From positions 102,536,220 to 102,600,219 of the forward strand of contig NC_053392.1 of assembly GCF_905171765.1 (NCBI RefSeq): 64,000 bases of DNA. Reading direction: 5' to 3'. The position numbers were made by a program, and so were the translations under genes. This document shows, piece after piece, positions 30,017 through 41,285 of the stretch. Numbering within the stretch: the first letter of the stretch is position 1; every line of letters starts with the position of its first letter. A model generated the notes under the pieces. The model ran no database searches. It was not told the origin of the DNA and was given only the letters and a program-made list of their open reading frames with translations. Source of the DNA: Bufo bufo. Taxonomy: Eukaryota; Chordata; Amphibia; Anura; Bufonidae.

Positions 30017-32297
30017 GTTGTATTCAGAGGCGTATCTAGTGAAAATGGCGCCTATGGCAAGCACTGAAACTGCGCCCCTGTCAAAATATTTTAAACCCAT
30101 CTTTCAGATAACCTTAACAAAAAAAAAAACACGATAGCTCTTTTGTAGAACCCCCATAAAAACTTACAGTTACTTGACTTGGCCCTTGGGGATCTCGGAC
30201 GCCACTTCAACACTTTGGCCGGGGGCTCGGCGGAGCTGATGTTGTGCTTTAACCTAATGAGAAAGATTTCATAATAAGGATTTGGAGAAGGGACAGAGGG
30301 ATAGCAGAGCAGGGAGAGGCTGGTGCTGCTACTAGGGGGTCATACCATGGGGGAGTAATAAAGCCCACCATAATGCCCCCCAGTAGTAATAATTCTCCTT
30401 ATAATATGCAAAACATTTGTAATGCCCCCAGTTGAGCTAATGTTCCCATAATGTGCCAATATAAAATACCCCTTCTCAGTGCCCCCGTAGATGACCCCCA
30501 TAGTGCCCCCCCCTTCCCCATAGTACCCACCATAATGTGTCCCAGTATAAAATGCCCCTATACAGAGCCCCCATATAAAATATCTTCTTTTTTAGCCTCA
30601 GTAGATGCCCCTATAGTGCCCCCCAATAATCTGCAGTAAGATGTGCCCCCATAGATGCCCCAAATCATGTGCCAGTAATAAGAGCCCCCCCACCATCATG
30701 TGCCAGTAGCCAGAGCCCCCCCATATCATGTCAGTAGCCAGAGCCCCCCCATATCATGTGTCAGTAGCCAGAGCCCCCCATATCATGTGCCAGTAGCCAG
30801 AGTGCCCCCAATCATGTGCCAGAAATAAGAGCCCCCCCACCATCATGTGCCAGTAGCCAGAGCCCCCCATATCATATGCCAGTAGCCAGAGCCCCCCCAT
30901 ATCATGTGCCAGTAGCCCCCCATATCATGTGCCAGTAGCCCCCCTTATCATGTGCCAGCCCAGTAGTCCCCCCTTATCATGTGCCAGCCCAGTAGTCCCC
31001 CCTTATCATGTGCCAGCCCAGTAGCCCCCCTTATCATGTGCCAGTAGCCCCCCATATCATGTGCCAGTAGCCCCCCATATCATGTGCCAGTAGCCCCCCT
31101 TATCATGTGCCAGCCCAGTAGTCCCCCCTTATCATGTGCCAGCCCAGTAGTCCCCCCTTATCATGTGCCAGCCCAGTAGCCCCCCTTATCATGTGCCAGT
31201 AGCCCCCCATATCATGTGCCAGTAGCCCCCCATATCATGTGCCAGTAGCCCCCCTTATCATGTGCCAGCCCAGTAGTCCCCCCTTATCATGTGCCAGCCC
31301 AGTAGTCCCCCCTTATCATGTGCCAGCCCAGTAGCCCCCCTTATCATGTGCCAGTAGCCCCCCATATCATGTGCCAGTAGCCCCCCTTATCATGTGCCAG
31401 CCCAGTAGTCCCCCCTTATCATGTGCCAGCCCAGTAGTCCCCCCTTATCATGTGCCAGCCCAGTAGCCCCCCTTATCATGTGCCAGTAGCCCCCTTATCA
31501 TGTGCCAGTAGCCCCCCATATCATGTGCCAGTAGCCCCCCATATCATGTGCCAGTAGCCCCCCTTATCATGTGCCAGCCCAGTAGTCCCCCCTTATCATG
31601 TGCCAGCCCAGTAGTCCCCCCTTATCATGTGCCAGCCCAGTAGCCCCCCTTATCATGTGCCAGCCCAGTAGTCCCCCCTTATCATGTGCCAGCCCAGTAG
31701 CCCCCCTTATCATGTGCCAGCCCAGCCCAGTAGTCCCCCCTTATGTGCCAGCCCAGTAGCCCCCCTTATGTGCCAGCCCAGTAGCCCCCCTTATCATGTG
31801 CCAGCCCAGTATTGTACCTATATAAAAAAATAAAAAAAAATAATACACTTATACTTACCTCCAGCAATGCGATGCGATGCAGGCCGCCTCTTCCGTCTGT
31901 GTCCCTCGCTATACGGCTCAGGCGACGCGATGACGTCATCGCGCCATCACCGGCCTCTGATAGGCTGCCAGCACTAAGCCGGCAGCCTATCAGAGGAACA
32001 GGAGGGGACACACCTCTCCCTCCTCTGCCGCAGCACAGACAGGCATCTGTATTGCCGTCCTGAGGACGGCAATACAGATGACTATGGAGATGAGCGCTTC
32101 CGCAATGGAGGCGCTCATCTCCTGCTCTGCCCTGCCGCCGGCCGCCCCCACTTGTCACCAGGGCCGCAGCGCTGGGGTGCGGGGCCCGGGCACCCACTGC
32201 ACCCCGTGTAGGATCGGCCCTGGTCGCCCCCCCCCCCGCTTGGCGCCTATGGCACTAGCCATGGCTGCCATAGCTTGGATACGCCACTGGTTTTATT
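30017..32297. mobile_element. hAT-type element inserted in the Penelope ORF, carrying a minisatellite
   Basis: The ends CAGAGGCGTATCTAG and CTTGGATACGCCACTG are inverted repeats with a few mismatches. The 8-bp flanks are GTTGTATT (30017-30024) and GTTTTATT (32290-32297), seven of eight matching. Inside are a decayed left part, the 1.15-kb minisatellite (30655-31810) and a right part with hairpins (CCTCTGATAGGCTGCC/GGCAGCCTATCAGAGG; TATTGCCGTCCTGAGGACGG). No transposase was found, so it is non-autonomous. Confidence 0.85.
30655..31810. repeat. Minisatellite with higher-order structure
   Basis: Two related units alternate: a longer one of about 28-29 bp (TTATCATGTGCCAGCCCAGTAG plus TCCCCCC or CCCCCC) and a shorter one of about 23 bp (ATATCATGTGCCAGTAGCCCC type). 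From 30945 they are organised into a super-unit of about 155 bp (three long then three short), starting at 30945, 31100 and 31255. The next starts at 31387 after losing one short unit, and another at 31564. The part from 30655 to 30930 is less regular (CAGTAGCCAGAGCCCCCC units). Confidence 0.9.
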
Positions 32298-34445
32298 GCA
32301 GTTAAGATACGCTTTCATTGGAAAAACTCTGTTGTTTACAGTTGAGGAAAAGGTTTTGGATTTCATCATATGTGTGCAGCAAATGCATCTGTGGTGTCCA
32401 CACCTGTAACTCCCCTTGGTCCTAAGCCACACAGGTTGCGACTTTTTGTCTTCTTGGTATAGGCTAGGGCTGACATAGTTTGCAATTGTGGGCGCCCGTC
32501 TGGCTGCGCATTTAACCCCATCTGCAACTATGTCAGTCCATTCTCTGTCATAAGACAGGACAGGAAAATATTTTTTTATAATATGACATATCTGTTGGTA
32601 CTCTGTACTATATTGTGTTACAAACAGATTCCTTCTGTCCTTGTCCTTGATAATGTTGTTTGTGTTTCTATTTTTGTTTTCACTATTAGTGCCTATATCC
32701 AGTAGTGGAACCTCCTTATGCACAGGATTTTGCTGTTTGGGATAAAGGAGGGATCCCCTTTCAATGGTTGAGACCTGAGCTATAGCATCTTTTACATGTT
32801 TGATGCTATAGCCTCTTTTACCCAGTCTATGGCAAATATGTCCAGCTTCCTCCATGAAGCCAATTTCCTCCGTGCAATTCCTTTTTGCACGGATGATTTC
32901 CCCCCTGGGTATATTGGCAGTTACATGTTTAGGATGACATGATGTCGCATGTAATGTGGTATTGCCTGCCATAGGTTTCCTATATGTGCAGGTGGATACC
33001 TGACTGGTGGCGGGGTCCCCCCTCAGGCGCAAATCCAAAAAGGCCACCTCCAGCGTGTCATAATGGACACTAAAGGAGATGGTATCCACACAGGAATTGA
33101 TGTAACCACAAAAGGATGGTATGGCCGCCACATCGCCCGTCCAGATCAGGATCAGGTCATCGATGTAACGGCCATACCACCTGATGTGGTGCCAGAAAGG
33201 GTGGGTGTCGATGAAGAGAAAACACCTCTCCCACCATGCCATAAAAATATTGGCGATGGAGGGAGAGAACTTAGCCCCCATCGAAACCCCCGATGTCTGG
33301 AGATAAAATTTATTGTTGAACATGAAGAAATTGCGCCTGAGGAGGAAGTCCACCACCATCAGGACATATTCCTGCAAGCCTGCAGTAATGTTGCCATATA
33401 TCTGTAGGAACCAGGTTAGGGATTTAATGGCCAATTCATGGGGAATATTGGTATACAGGGACACCACGTCTGCTGTGATCCAAACATAATTTGAGGACCA
33501 TTCAATGTTATCGATTGTTTGTAAAACAGACGTGGTGTCCCTGAGATAACCCGGTATTAATGGTATGAGTGGCTGAAGTATGGAATCAACCCATTGTGAC
33601 ATTCTCTCTGAAAAGGAGCCAATGCCTGCTACAATTGGCCTAAGGGGAGGTGGAAAAACATTTTTATGTGTTTTGGGAAGTGCATGGAACACTGGGATGA
33701 CTGGGGACATGGTATAAATATACTCTAATTCTTTTTTGGTTAGGAAGCCTGATTGGATCCCTAAATCCAAGATGGCCCTGAGTTCCTTCTGAAAAGAGGG
33801 GAGGGGGTTGTCGCTGAGAGTGACATAAACTGATGTGTCACTGAGCATGGATTCTATCAGGGTCCTGTAGAGACCACTGTCCAGCACGACAACCCCACCC
33901 CCCTTATCAGATTGTTTAATTACAACATCAGCTCTTGTTTTAAGATCCTGGAGTGCCTTTTTTTCTTTTTTGGAAATATTGCTGCAACCCCCACTATCAT
34001 GGTTGATCTGATCATGCAGCAAAACTAGATCACGTTCCACCAAATCCTGATATCTATCCAGTGCTGGAGATCTGGACTGAATTGGATAAAAATCCTGATT
34101 TTTTGTATGAAAATGCATGGACCTATTATGTAGATCTAGATCATCCAGAACTGTATTAGACTCTTGTAATTCACAAATATGCATCATTTCATGGAAACTC
34201 ATATATCTATTTTCTAAAGTAATCGCATCAACACAGACAGTGGGATCACTATTGGATGCAACAGGGTGATCGGCGTCCCCAGCCCCCGCAGCACTAACAT
34301 CATTACCACCCACCTGAAAATGCCGGCGGAGAGTGAGGGCGCGGGCCAGTCTGTTAACATCCAAGAGCGTCCTGTACAGGTCAAATTGACAGGTAGGAGA
34401 AAAGGTTAAGCCTCTTTTGAGTATGCTGATATCATCAGCTGACAA
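32298..34445 (-). pseudogene. Penelope reverse transcriptase region
   Basis: A long open frame of about 716 element codons. Reverse transcriptase motifs include VWITADVVSLYTNIP (about 33480-33440), SGVSMGAKFSPSIANIF (about 33295-33245) and YIDD (about 33167-33156). Near the end is CGHHRCICC (about 32400), the cysteine/histidine linker that precedes the GIY-YIG domain in several Penelope groups. The frame runs about 50 bases into the hAT insertion before stopping at 32247. Apart from that cut and the frame break at its start, the RT looks uninterrupted. Confidence 0.88.
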
Positions 34446-35296
34446 TATGGAAGCAGATAGGTTAATTACTTCCAGTTCATCCTGTCCTTTTTGTATCTTA
34501 TCGGATATCGGCGGTTTGCCATGTTTTCGGCCTGCTCTCCGTTTTTTGAAACCGCTTTATGTGAAACAGTCTCTTGACTTTGTGCGGCCTGCGCCGATGG
34601 CGAGATGAAATCCTGTTCGGAATCAGCAGAATCCAAATCTGTTGAGCTGACTGAGACCCCTTGTTGATTGTTTCTTTTCTGTTTATTTTTATTGCGCAAC
34701 TTTTTAAGGATTGAACAAGGTGTGTTCTGTTTGGTGTCTGTCCATGTATACACCTGGTTGGACTGATAGTCTAGCAGATCACGATTAAATTTCCTCTGCT
34801 TGAATCTAATGAGATCGTCCTCCATTTTTTGAAGATCATCCTTTAGTTTGTTATCCAGGTTAATAAATTCAGGGTTATTAATCTGTGTGCATAGGGTTTC
34901 TTGTGTTTTTTTGATGTTTGCCCTGTAATCCACAAGAGCCTGACTTTCATTGGTGATGATTAAGTCCATTAATTTCAGAGAACACTCTGACAGAATGATT
35001 TCCCATTCCTGCAAAAAAGTATCCGAATATATGATGGTTGGTTTTTTCTTTAGTCTGAGCCCTCTAGGGATCATTCCTTTATCTGTATATTTTTTCAAGG
35101 AAGTAAGATCCCACCATGTGCGGAGCTCTCTAGACATGAGATTTTCAAGTGAAGACATTGACATAGTAAGTTGTATGTTCTCCTGGATGGATCTATTGGG
35201 TGCATCATATATAGCATTCATTCGCTGTAGTCTATTTTCATCGTCCTCTAAGGGACGCAGCGAAGCATGTGCCATGACAAAAGCACCCTTATGCAA
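34446..35296 (-). pseudogene. Penelope N-terminal region, frameshifted from the RT frame
   Basis: The 276-codon frame starts at ATG 35296 and stops at 34466. It is rich in charged helices (NKLKDDLQKMEDDLIRFKQR) and serine stretches, as in N-terminal parts of Penelope proteins. The following RT frame continues one register over: upstream of its first ATG it already reads ELEVINLSASILSADD in open frame, so a single small indel around 34480-34500 separates the two. No catalytic motif is expected here. Confidence 0.75.
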
Positions 35297-35350
35297 ACCG
35301 CTTGGTGAAGCTGAGGCAGGGAGTGCACGCAGTCCTGACTAGTGATTAAT

Positions 35351-36048
35351 AGGAAAAGAGAAATGTAGCAGCTCTCACCTGCCCTTCCTTTAGTTGTGAG
35401 CACGGATGGCCCGTGTCAGGTGCGGGCAGCAAATGCAGAAAGAAGTTGAGAAAAATCCAGCTCCACTTTAAAGGAATTGCGTTTATTCAGCTTGCGGTTA
35501 AAAACTCATCCAAGAAATACAAAAATTTAGCAGTCTTGTCTTGTCTACATGTTTCGGGCTATCAGAGACATTTCCAGCCCTTCTTCATGACACAGAAAGA
35601 CATTAAAAGTGAGACCTTTTAAAGGGGAGGGTACACCTGTGTTCACTAATTGTTTCCACAGGCCTGTAACCGCCCCCAGGAAAAGGTGCCACACTTCCAG
35701 TTAACTCTTCTCATGAAAATTAAATGAAAGAAAAAACAAAAATATATAACCATATGTATGCATAGAGAAAATAAAAGTATAGTGACTATGAAACAAACTA
35801 TGTCATACAAGGGTATACATATATAGAGGATACATGGGGTATGAGCCAGATATACAGCAATATTCTAGCAAACCATGGTGGAATGTAATGGAAATCAGGT
35901 CACCAGAAATGTGTTGTAGCATTCTCAGGAAAGGAAGAAATTCACATGCCAAAATATTATTAGCATGAGAATTATTGCTGCAAAATCAGATCTAGGCGTT
36001 TATTGAGCCCCTCAGGTTGGCGTGTATTCAGTGAAAAAATCCAAAAGG
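35351..36048 (-). repeat. Penelope pLTR, upstream copy
   Basis: Direct 698-base copy of 29062-29759 with no difference found by eye in the parts compared. It lies upstream (minus strand) of the N-terminal region and would supply the promoter in the typical Penelope arrangement. It abuts the inverted copy at 36049. Confidence 0.9.
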
Positions 36049-36515
36049 TGACCTGATTTCCATTACATTCCACCATGGTTTGCTAGAATATTGCTGTATA
36101 TCTGGCTCATACCCCATGTATCCTCTATATATGTATACCCTTGTATGACATAGTTTGTTTCATAGTCACTATACTTTTATTTTCTCTATGCATACATATG
36201 GTTATATATTTTTGTTTTTTCTTTCATTTAATTTTCATGAGAAGAGTTAACTGGAAGTGTGGCACCTTTTCCTGGGGGCGGTTACAGGCCTGTGGAAACA
36301 ATTAGTGAACACAGGTGTACCCTCCCCTTTAAAAGGTCTCACTTTTAATGTCTTTCTGTGTCATGAAGAAGGGCTGGAAATGTCTCTGATAGCCCGAAAC
36401 ATGTAGACAAGACAAGACTGCTAAATTTTTGTATTTCTTGGATGAGTTTTTAACCGCAAGCTGAATAAACGCAATTCCTTTAAAGTGGAGCTGGATTTTT
36501 CTCAACTTCTTTCTG
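36049..36515 (+). repeat. Penelope pLTR, partial inverted copy
   Basis: 467 bases that are the reverse complement of 29145-29611, so it lacks the outer 83 and inner 148 bases of the pLTR. Together with 35351-36048 it forms a large inverted repeat with a very short loop (junction at AAAAGGTGACC). Its plus strand carries GAAGAAGGGCTGGAAATGTC, TCTGATAGCCCGAAACATG and AATAAACG. Confidence 0.9.
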
Positions 36516-36527
36516 CACTTATGGTGC

Positions 36528-37814
36528 CTGTGGACCAGTGCTTGAAGTGGGCCGGAACGCGGCGGTACTCAGTACCGCCACTTCCAAAAATTGCCCTGGA
36601 GAGTACCAGCACCTCTCCGTGCGCCCAGTACGTGGGTTTCCGGTACCGGAGCGCAGCGGAGAGCTGGCAGTATCTCCTCCCTAATGTCGTTGGCTGGGCA
36701 GCTAGTGGAGGGGGGCGGGTCGTTGCAGAGTACGGCTCAGGCTGGCGCAGGCAGGGAGTTGACCTCACGTTAGGTGACGTCAACTCCTTCCCGCGCGCCT
36801 GTGTGGAGCGATCAGTGCGGCGACCAGTGACTGGTCCTCCTTGGAGTCAGGAGTCGGACGGTGCAGCAAAGAACATCGACTTTGCTTTGGAATCCAACTT
36901 CTGAAGAGTACTGGTGAGTGACAGGCACCCCCCCTCCCCCCACACACATTAGTTCCTCTCTGTACCAGTACCCCCCCCCCCCCTGGCAGGGGGGTACTGG
37001 TACAGAGAGGAATTAATGTGTGTGATGAGGGGGGGGGGGGGGGGTCTGATGTGCAGGGGGGTACTGGTACAGAGGGGAACGAATGTGCGGGGGTGGGGGG
37101 GGGGGGTACTGGTACATAGAGGAACTAATATATATGTGTCTGATGGGTGGGTCTGATGTGTAGGGGGCCCCTGCACATCAGACCCCCCCATCACACACAT
37201 ATATATTAGTTCCTCTATGTACCAGGACCCCCCCCCCACCACCGCACATTCGTTCCTCTCTGTACCAGTACCCCCCTGCACATCAGACCCCCCCCCCCTC
37301 ATCACACACATTAGTTCCTCTCTTTACCAGTACCCCCCCCCCCCACCACCACCACACATTAGTGCCTCTCTGTACCAGTACCCCTCTGCACATCAGACCC
37401 CCCATCACACACATATATATTAGTTCCTCTATGTACCAGTACCCCCCCCCCCCCCACCACCGCACATTCGTTCCTCTCTGAACCAGTACCCCCCTGCACA
37501 TCAGACCCCCCCCTCATCACACACACACACACATTAATTCCTCTCTGTACCAGTACCCCCCTGGCAGGGGGGGTACTGGTACAGAGAGGAATTAATGTGT
37601 GTGTGTGTGATGAGTGGGGGGGGGTCTGATGTGCAGGGGGGTACTGGTACAGAGAGGAACGAATGTGCGGTGGTGGGGGGGGGGGGGTACTGGTACATAG
37701 AGGAACTAATATATATGTGTGTGATGGGGGGGTCTGATGTGCAGGGGGGGGGAGCACCGGCGCCTAATAGAGTACCGGCACCTCTTTTGGCCCACTTAAA
37801 GCACTGCTGTGGAC
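36528..37814. mobile_element. hAT-type element with exact 8-bp target duplication
   Basis: CTGTGGAC flanks the element at 36528-36535 and 37807-37814. The ends CAGTGCTTGAAGTGGGCC and GGCCCACTTAAAGCACTG are inverted with one mismatch. It landed against the right target duplication of the Penelope element. The interior holds a GC-rich part (36545-36920) with no transposase, then the alternating C-rich/G-rich blocks at 36925-37760. Non-autonomous. Confidence 0.9.
36925..37760. repeat. Minisatellite of alternating C-rich and G-rich inverted blocks
   Basis: One module (CATTAGTTCCTCTCTGTACC, AGTACCCCC, CTGCACATCAGACCCCC) is repeated with its orientation flipped block by block. It is plus up to about 36984, inverted to about 37167, plus to about 37560 and inverted to about 37755. 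Two of the switch points are the same short linker, TGGCA (about 36984 and 37562). Runs of up to about 17 G or C occur. The many proline- or glycine-rich ORFs here are artefacts. Confidence 0.88.
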
Positions 37815-38793
37815 TACAGGTGTGAAACTGCTAAGTATGGGCACTCCCTGAGAAACTGCCTCCAAAAGGTGTACTGTGTCTTTTAAGACTGTAAGGATCC
37901 TGCATAGTAATCTAACCGCCCTGTCAATCAAGGAAAAGCAGGTGCTGACAGAGGAAACAGAAGGAGCGAGAGTGCACAGAGTGGCTTGGGCCCGCCTTCA
38001 GTGCACTTAACTGCTTATTTGTATATGTAGCTTTCGTTATACAAAGAATAACATTTACTAGTAAAATCTGGAATTCCCCTTTAAACTTAAGAAACATATA
38101 ATTTATAGTAATGCTCTTTTATCTACTTATACAAAACCTGAAGTAGATATGATCGCTTTGTTTTTGATTATTGTTTCTAGCTCTGTCTCTTCAGAGAGGT
38201 TTGGGTGCACTGAGCTACTGGAATTATTTCCAGGAAAGAATCAATGAGTCGCAGCAATGGCGTCAATATTTCTATTTTCAGAGATGCTTCACCTTTACTT
38301 AGAGCACGGCTGCAAGGAAATGTAATTGGCAGCCACCAGTAACGTTGGTATTCAAGGCACGAGTGGCCAACTGGTTAATATGCACAGTAAAACCTATGCT
38401 CCAAGAAGTTTGCTAGTATCAGCAGCATCTCTCCCAGTTTACAGCAATATATCATAAACTGTCTGCCTCAAGGTTGTTTCATCCATTGTTGAGGTCAGGG
38501 CTGCCAACGACGTTCCATTGTTAAAGATCTGAGGGCAGGAGCTCATTGGTAAATGACAAGCTACAACTGGAGCAGCTCTTGTAAAATTATTACTGGGATA
38601 GACCTAATGCATCTGAACACAACACTCTCCTTACCTAGAAGATCCAATAATTTACTGCAGGGCTGAGGCTCCTTCATTCTCAGGATTGATGAGGGTCCTA
38701 CAGGTCACCTAAGACACTTTATGATTCCACCGATCATAAAGTGACAGCATAGTGTAGCAATATGTCACCTTTTTAGGTGATGGGAGTACCGTT
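37815..38793. other. Gene-free region
   Basis: Contains a repeat tail at about 38065-38085 (GGAATTCCCCTTTAA) and otherwise unrecognised sequence. No supported gene. Confidence 0.35.
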
Positions 38794-38797
38794 TTAA

Positions 38798-41285
38798 CCC
38801 CTTGGTGATCAGCCATAAGCCTTTTTATGGCGATCACTAAGCGGTCTTAGGCCCCTGCAGGGGAGAGCATGATCTCAGCTCTTGCATGACAGCTGGACTC
38901 TAGCTCTAACAGCCATAGCACCGCGCAACAATGATTTTGCTACTGAGTGAAAAACATGTGATTTATACTAAAATGAGCGCGCTGATTCCAAATATGAACT
39001 CGGAATTTGCCTGACACATCTAGATTTTAACCGTTTTTCACTCCCCGCCTTCCCATAGTCCTTATTTTTCCATTCACATAGCCTTATGAGGGCTTATTTT
39101 TTGGGGACAAGTTGTACTTTCTAATGGCACCTTTTACGGTTGCATACCATGTAGTAGGAAGCGGGGAAAAAATTCCAAATGGGGTACAAATAACGCAATT
39201 CTGATAAAGGTTTTAATTTTAATTTTTTTACACTGTACATTATGCGGTAAAATTTACCTGTTATCTTCATCCTTTAGGTCAGTACGGTTACAACTATAGC
39301 ACACTTGTATAATTTTTCTTGCGTTTTAATCCTGAAAATGTTTTTTTAAACCTTTGAGGAAACAAACTTTTTTTTTACAACCAAATTCTGACCCCTTTAA
39401 CTTTTGTGTAGTTATGTATACAGGGCTGTGTGAGGGCTCATTTTTTCGCGGGACGATCTGTTCTTTTCAGTGATACCAATTTGAAGTATGTGCGACTTTT
39501 TGATCACTTTTTATAAAAAAATTATTGGGAAGTTGAAGTGACAAAAAATGGCAAATAGGCTGTTTAAATTTTTTTTTCCCATTACGCCATTTGCCGTATG
39601 CTATTTATATTGTTATATTTTAATAGTATGGGCATTCTCACACGTGGTGATGCCCATGATGTTTATTTTTTTTTATTAAGTATTTTTATTTCAAGGAAAG
39701 GTGGGCGATTTGAACTTTTATTTTTTTATATTTGCAAAAACTTTTTTTTAACTTTTTTAAAGGGTTTCTGTCACCCCACAAAACTCATTTTTTTTTTTTT
39801 GGATAGTTAGATTCCTCATAGCGCGATATAGGAGAATATAATAGTCTTACTTACTTTCATGCGGCCGATTCTTTATAAAACGAAGTTTTATAATATGTAA
39901 ATGAGGGCTCTACCAGCAAGTAGGGCGTCTACTTGCTGGTAGCTGCTGCAGAAATCCGCCCCCTCGCCGTGTTGATTGACAGGGCCAGCCGGGATCTCCT
40001 CCTCCGGCCGGCCCTGTCGGCATTTCAAAAATCGCGCGCCTCTGGTCATTCGGCGCAGGCGCTCTGAGATGAGGAGGCTCGTCTCCTCAGCACTCCCTCA
40101 GTGCGCCTGCGCCGATGACGTCTTCTCTTTCGGTGATGTCATCGGCGCAGGCGCACTGAGGGAGTGCTGAGGAGACGAGCCTCCTCATCTCAGAGCGCCT
40201 GTGCCGAATGACCAGAGGCGCGCGATTTTTGAATTACTGACAGGGCTGGCCGGAGGAGGAGATCACGGCTGGCCCTGTCAATCAACACGGCGAGGGGGCG
40301 GTTTTCTGCTGCGGCTACCAGCAATTAGCCGCCCTACTTGCTGGTAGAGCCCTCATTTACATATTATAAAACTTCGTTTTATAAAGAATCGGCCGCATGA
40401 AAGTAAGTAAGACTATTATATTCTCCTATATCGCGCTATGAGGAATCTAACTATCCAAAAAAAAAAAAATGAGTTTTGTGGGGTGACAGAAACCCTTTAA
40501 GTCACCTTGGGTGACAATAACTGCCAATCATTAGATTGCCTATTGTGTTCATTGATGTCTATATAGACACCATTGAACACTTCATTTGCACTATACCAAT
40601 ACAATGCTGCCACCTAGTGGCCTGTATTGGTATCGTCATCTAATAGGCACCGAAGCCTGCTTGAGGCTTCAGCCTATTAGATCAATGTAACAGGTTCCCC
40701 GATCTCAGCCGGCGAACGCTGTTACCGGAGCAGAAGTGCACGACTTCCGCTTCCGGACTGCGCATGTCACGAGGCGCCGGCTTCACGTTTCCCCTCCTCA
40801 GTGCCACCTGCGCCCTGCAGCTAGTACGGAGCGAGGACATGCACTGTGTCCTCGTCTCCACAGCAACGGGGGTCGGGGGGAACCGCTGCACTCACCTCCT
40901 TAGCGAGGTTGGCGTACCCCACTCCCATGGCAACTTGTTGACCATTCTTGTTTGTCCCTCCACACTTATCAAGGCTAGGGAACACCGCCCAGTTGTGCTC
41001 CGTTACTGAGGACGGATAGTGCAAGTAGGCAGGGACAGGGGTGTGGGTGGAGTCAGTGGTGCACCATCCCCTCCCCCTCTTTGTGAAAGTGCAGATGCCG
41101 TGGTCACATTTGACCACGGCATCTGTAAGGGAAAATGTATGCGATCAGCCTTATGGCTGATCGCATACATGTGCCGCGGGTCTCTGCTATTTAAAATAGC
41201 AGAAACCCGGCGGCAATAACGTCCGCTGCACGTTCGAGTGGGTGCCATGCTTGGAGACCGGACTTCCGCCGTACATGTAGGTCCT
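38798..41285. mobile_element. TTAA-target DNA element, non-autonomous, with nested palindromic MITE
   Basis: It begins after TTAA (38794-38797) with CCCCTTGGTGATCAGCC and a hairpin (AAGCCTTTTTATGGCGATCA). It runs through AT-rich sequence with motifs of this group (CATTACGCCATTTGCCGTAT), is split by the MITE at 39761-40496, and continues with a GC-rich part containing GATGCCGTGGTCACATTTGA and TATGCGATCAGCC hairpins. The right end at GTCCTTAA (41281-41288) is cut by the next repeat. No ORF of note. Confidence 0.6.
39757..40500. mobile_element. Near-perfect palindromic MITE with TTAA target duplication
   Basis: TTAA lies at 39757-39760 and 40497-40500. The left arm AGGGTTTCTGTCACCCCACA and the right arm TGTGGGGTGACAGAAACCCT are exact inverses, and pairing continues for roughly 360 bases per arm (for example GACTATTATATTCTCC, CATTTACATATTATAAAACT, GGAGACGAGCCTCCTCATCT). 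The centre is near GACGTCTTCTCTTTCGGTGATGTC, about 40130. Any transcript would be one very long hairpin. Confidence 0.9.

Larger units (their letters stand above)
29046..36534 (-). mobile_element. Penelope-like retroelement with near-complete ORF set and later hAT insertion
   Basis: The imperfect duplication CACTTATAGTGCCTGT (29046-29061) / CACTTATGGTGCCTGT (36516-36531) flanks the element, with one mismatch in 16. In minus-strand order the parts are an inverted partial pLTR (36515-36049), a pLTR (36048-35351), an N-terminal region (35296-34466), reverse transcriptase (34445-32298), GIY-YIG endonuclease (30016-29683) and a second pLTR (29759-29062). Tandem and inverted pLTR copies are typical of Penelope elements. 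A 2265-bp hAT element splits the coding region. The clade (for example Neptune) was not determined. Confidence 0.88.

Noticed and set aside
30655..31810. Regularly spaced repeats resembling a CRISPR array
   Set aside because: The units are contiguous variants of one minisatellite with no unique spacers, there are no cas genes, and the setting is vertebrate.
31766..32305. ORFs of 75-143 codons in the right part of the hAT element
   Set aside because: GC-rich hairpin DNA open in several frames; no transposase or other domain can be read.
36949..37825. Several proline-, glycine- or histidine-rich ORFs
   Set aside because: They are translations of the inverted minisatellite blocks and occur on both strands.
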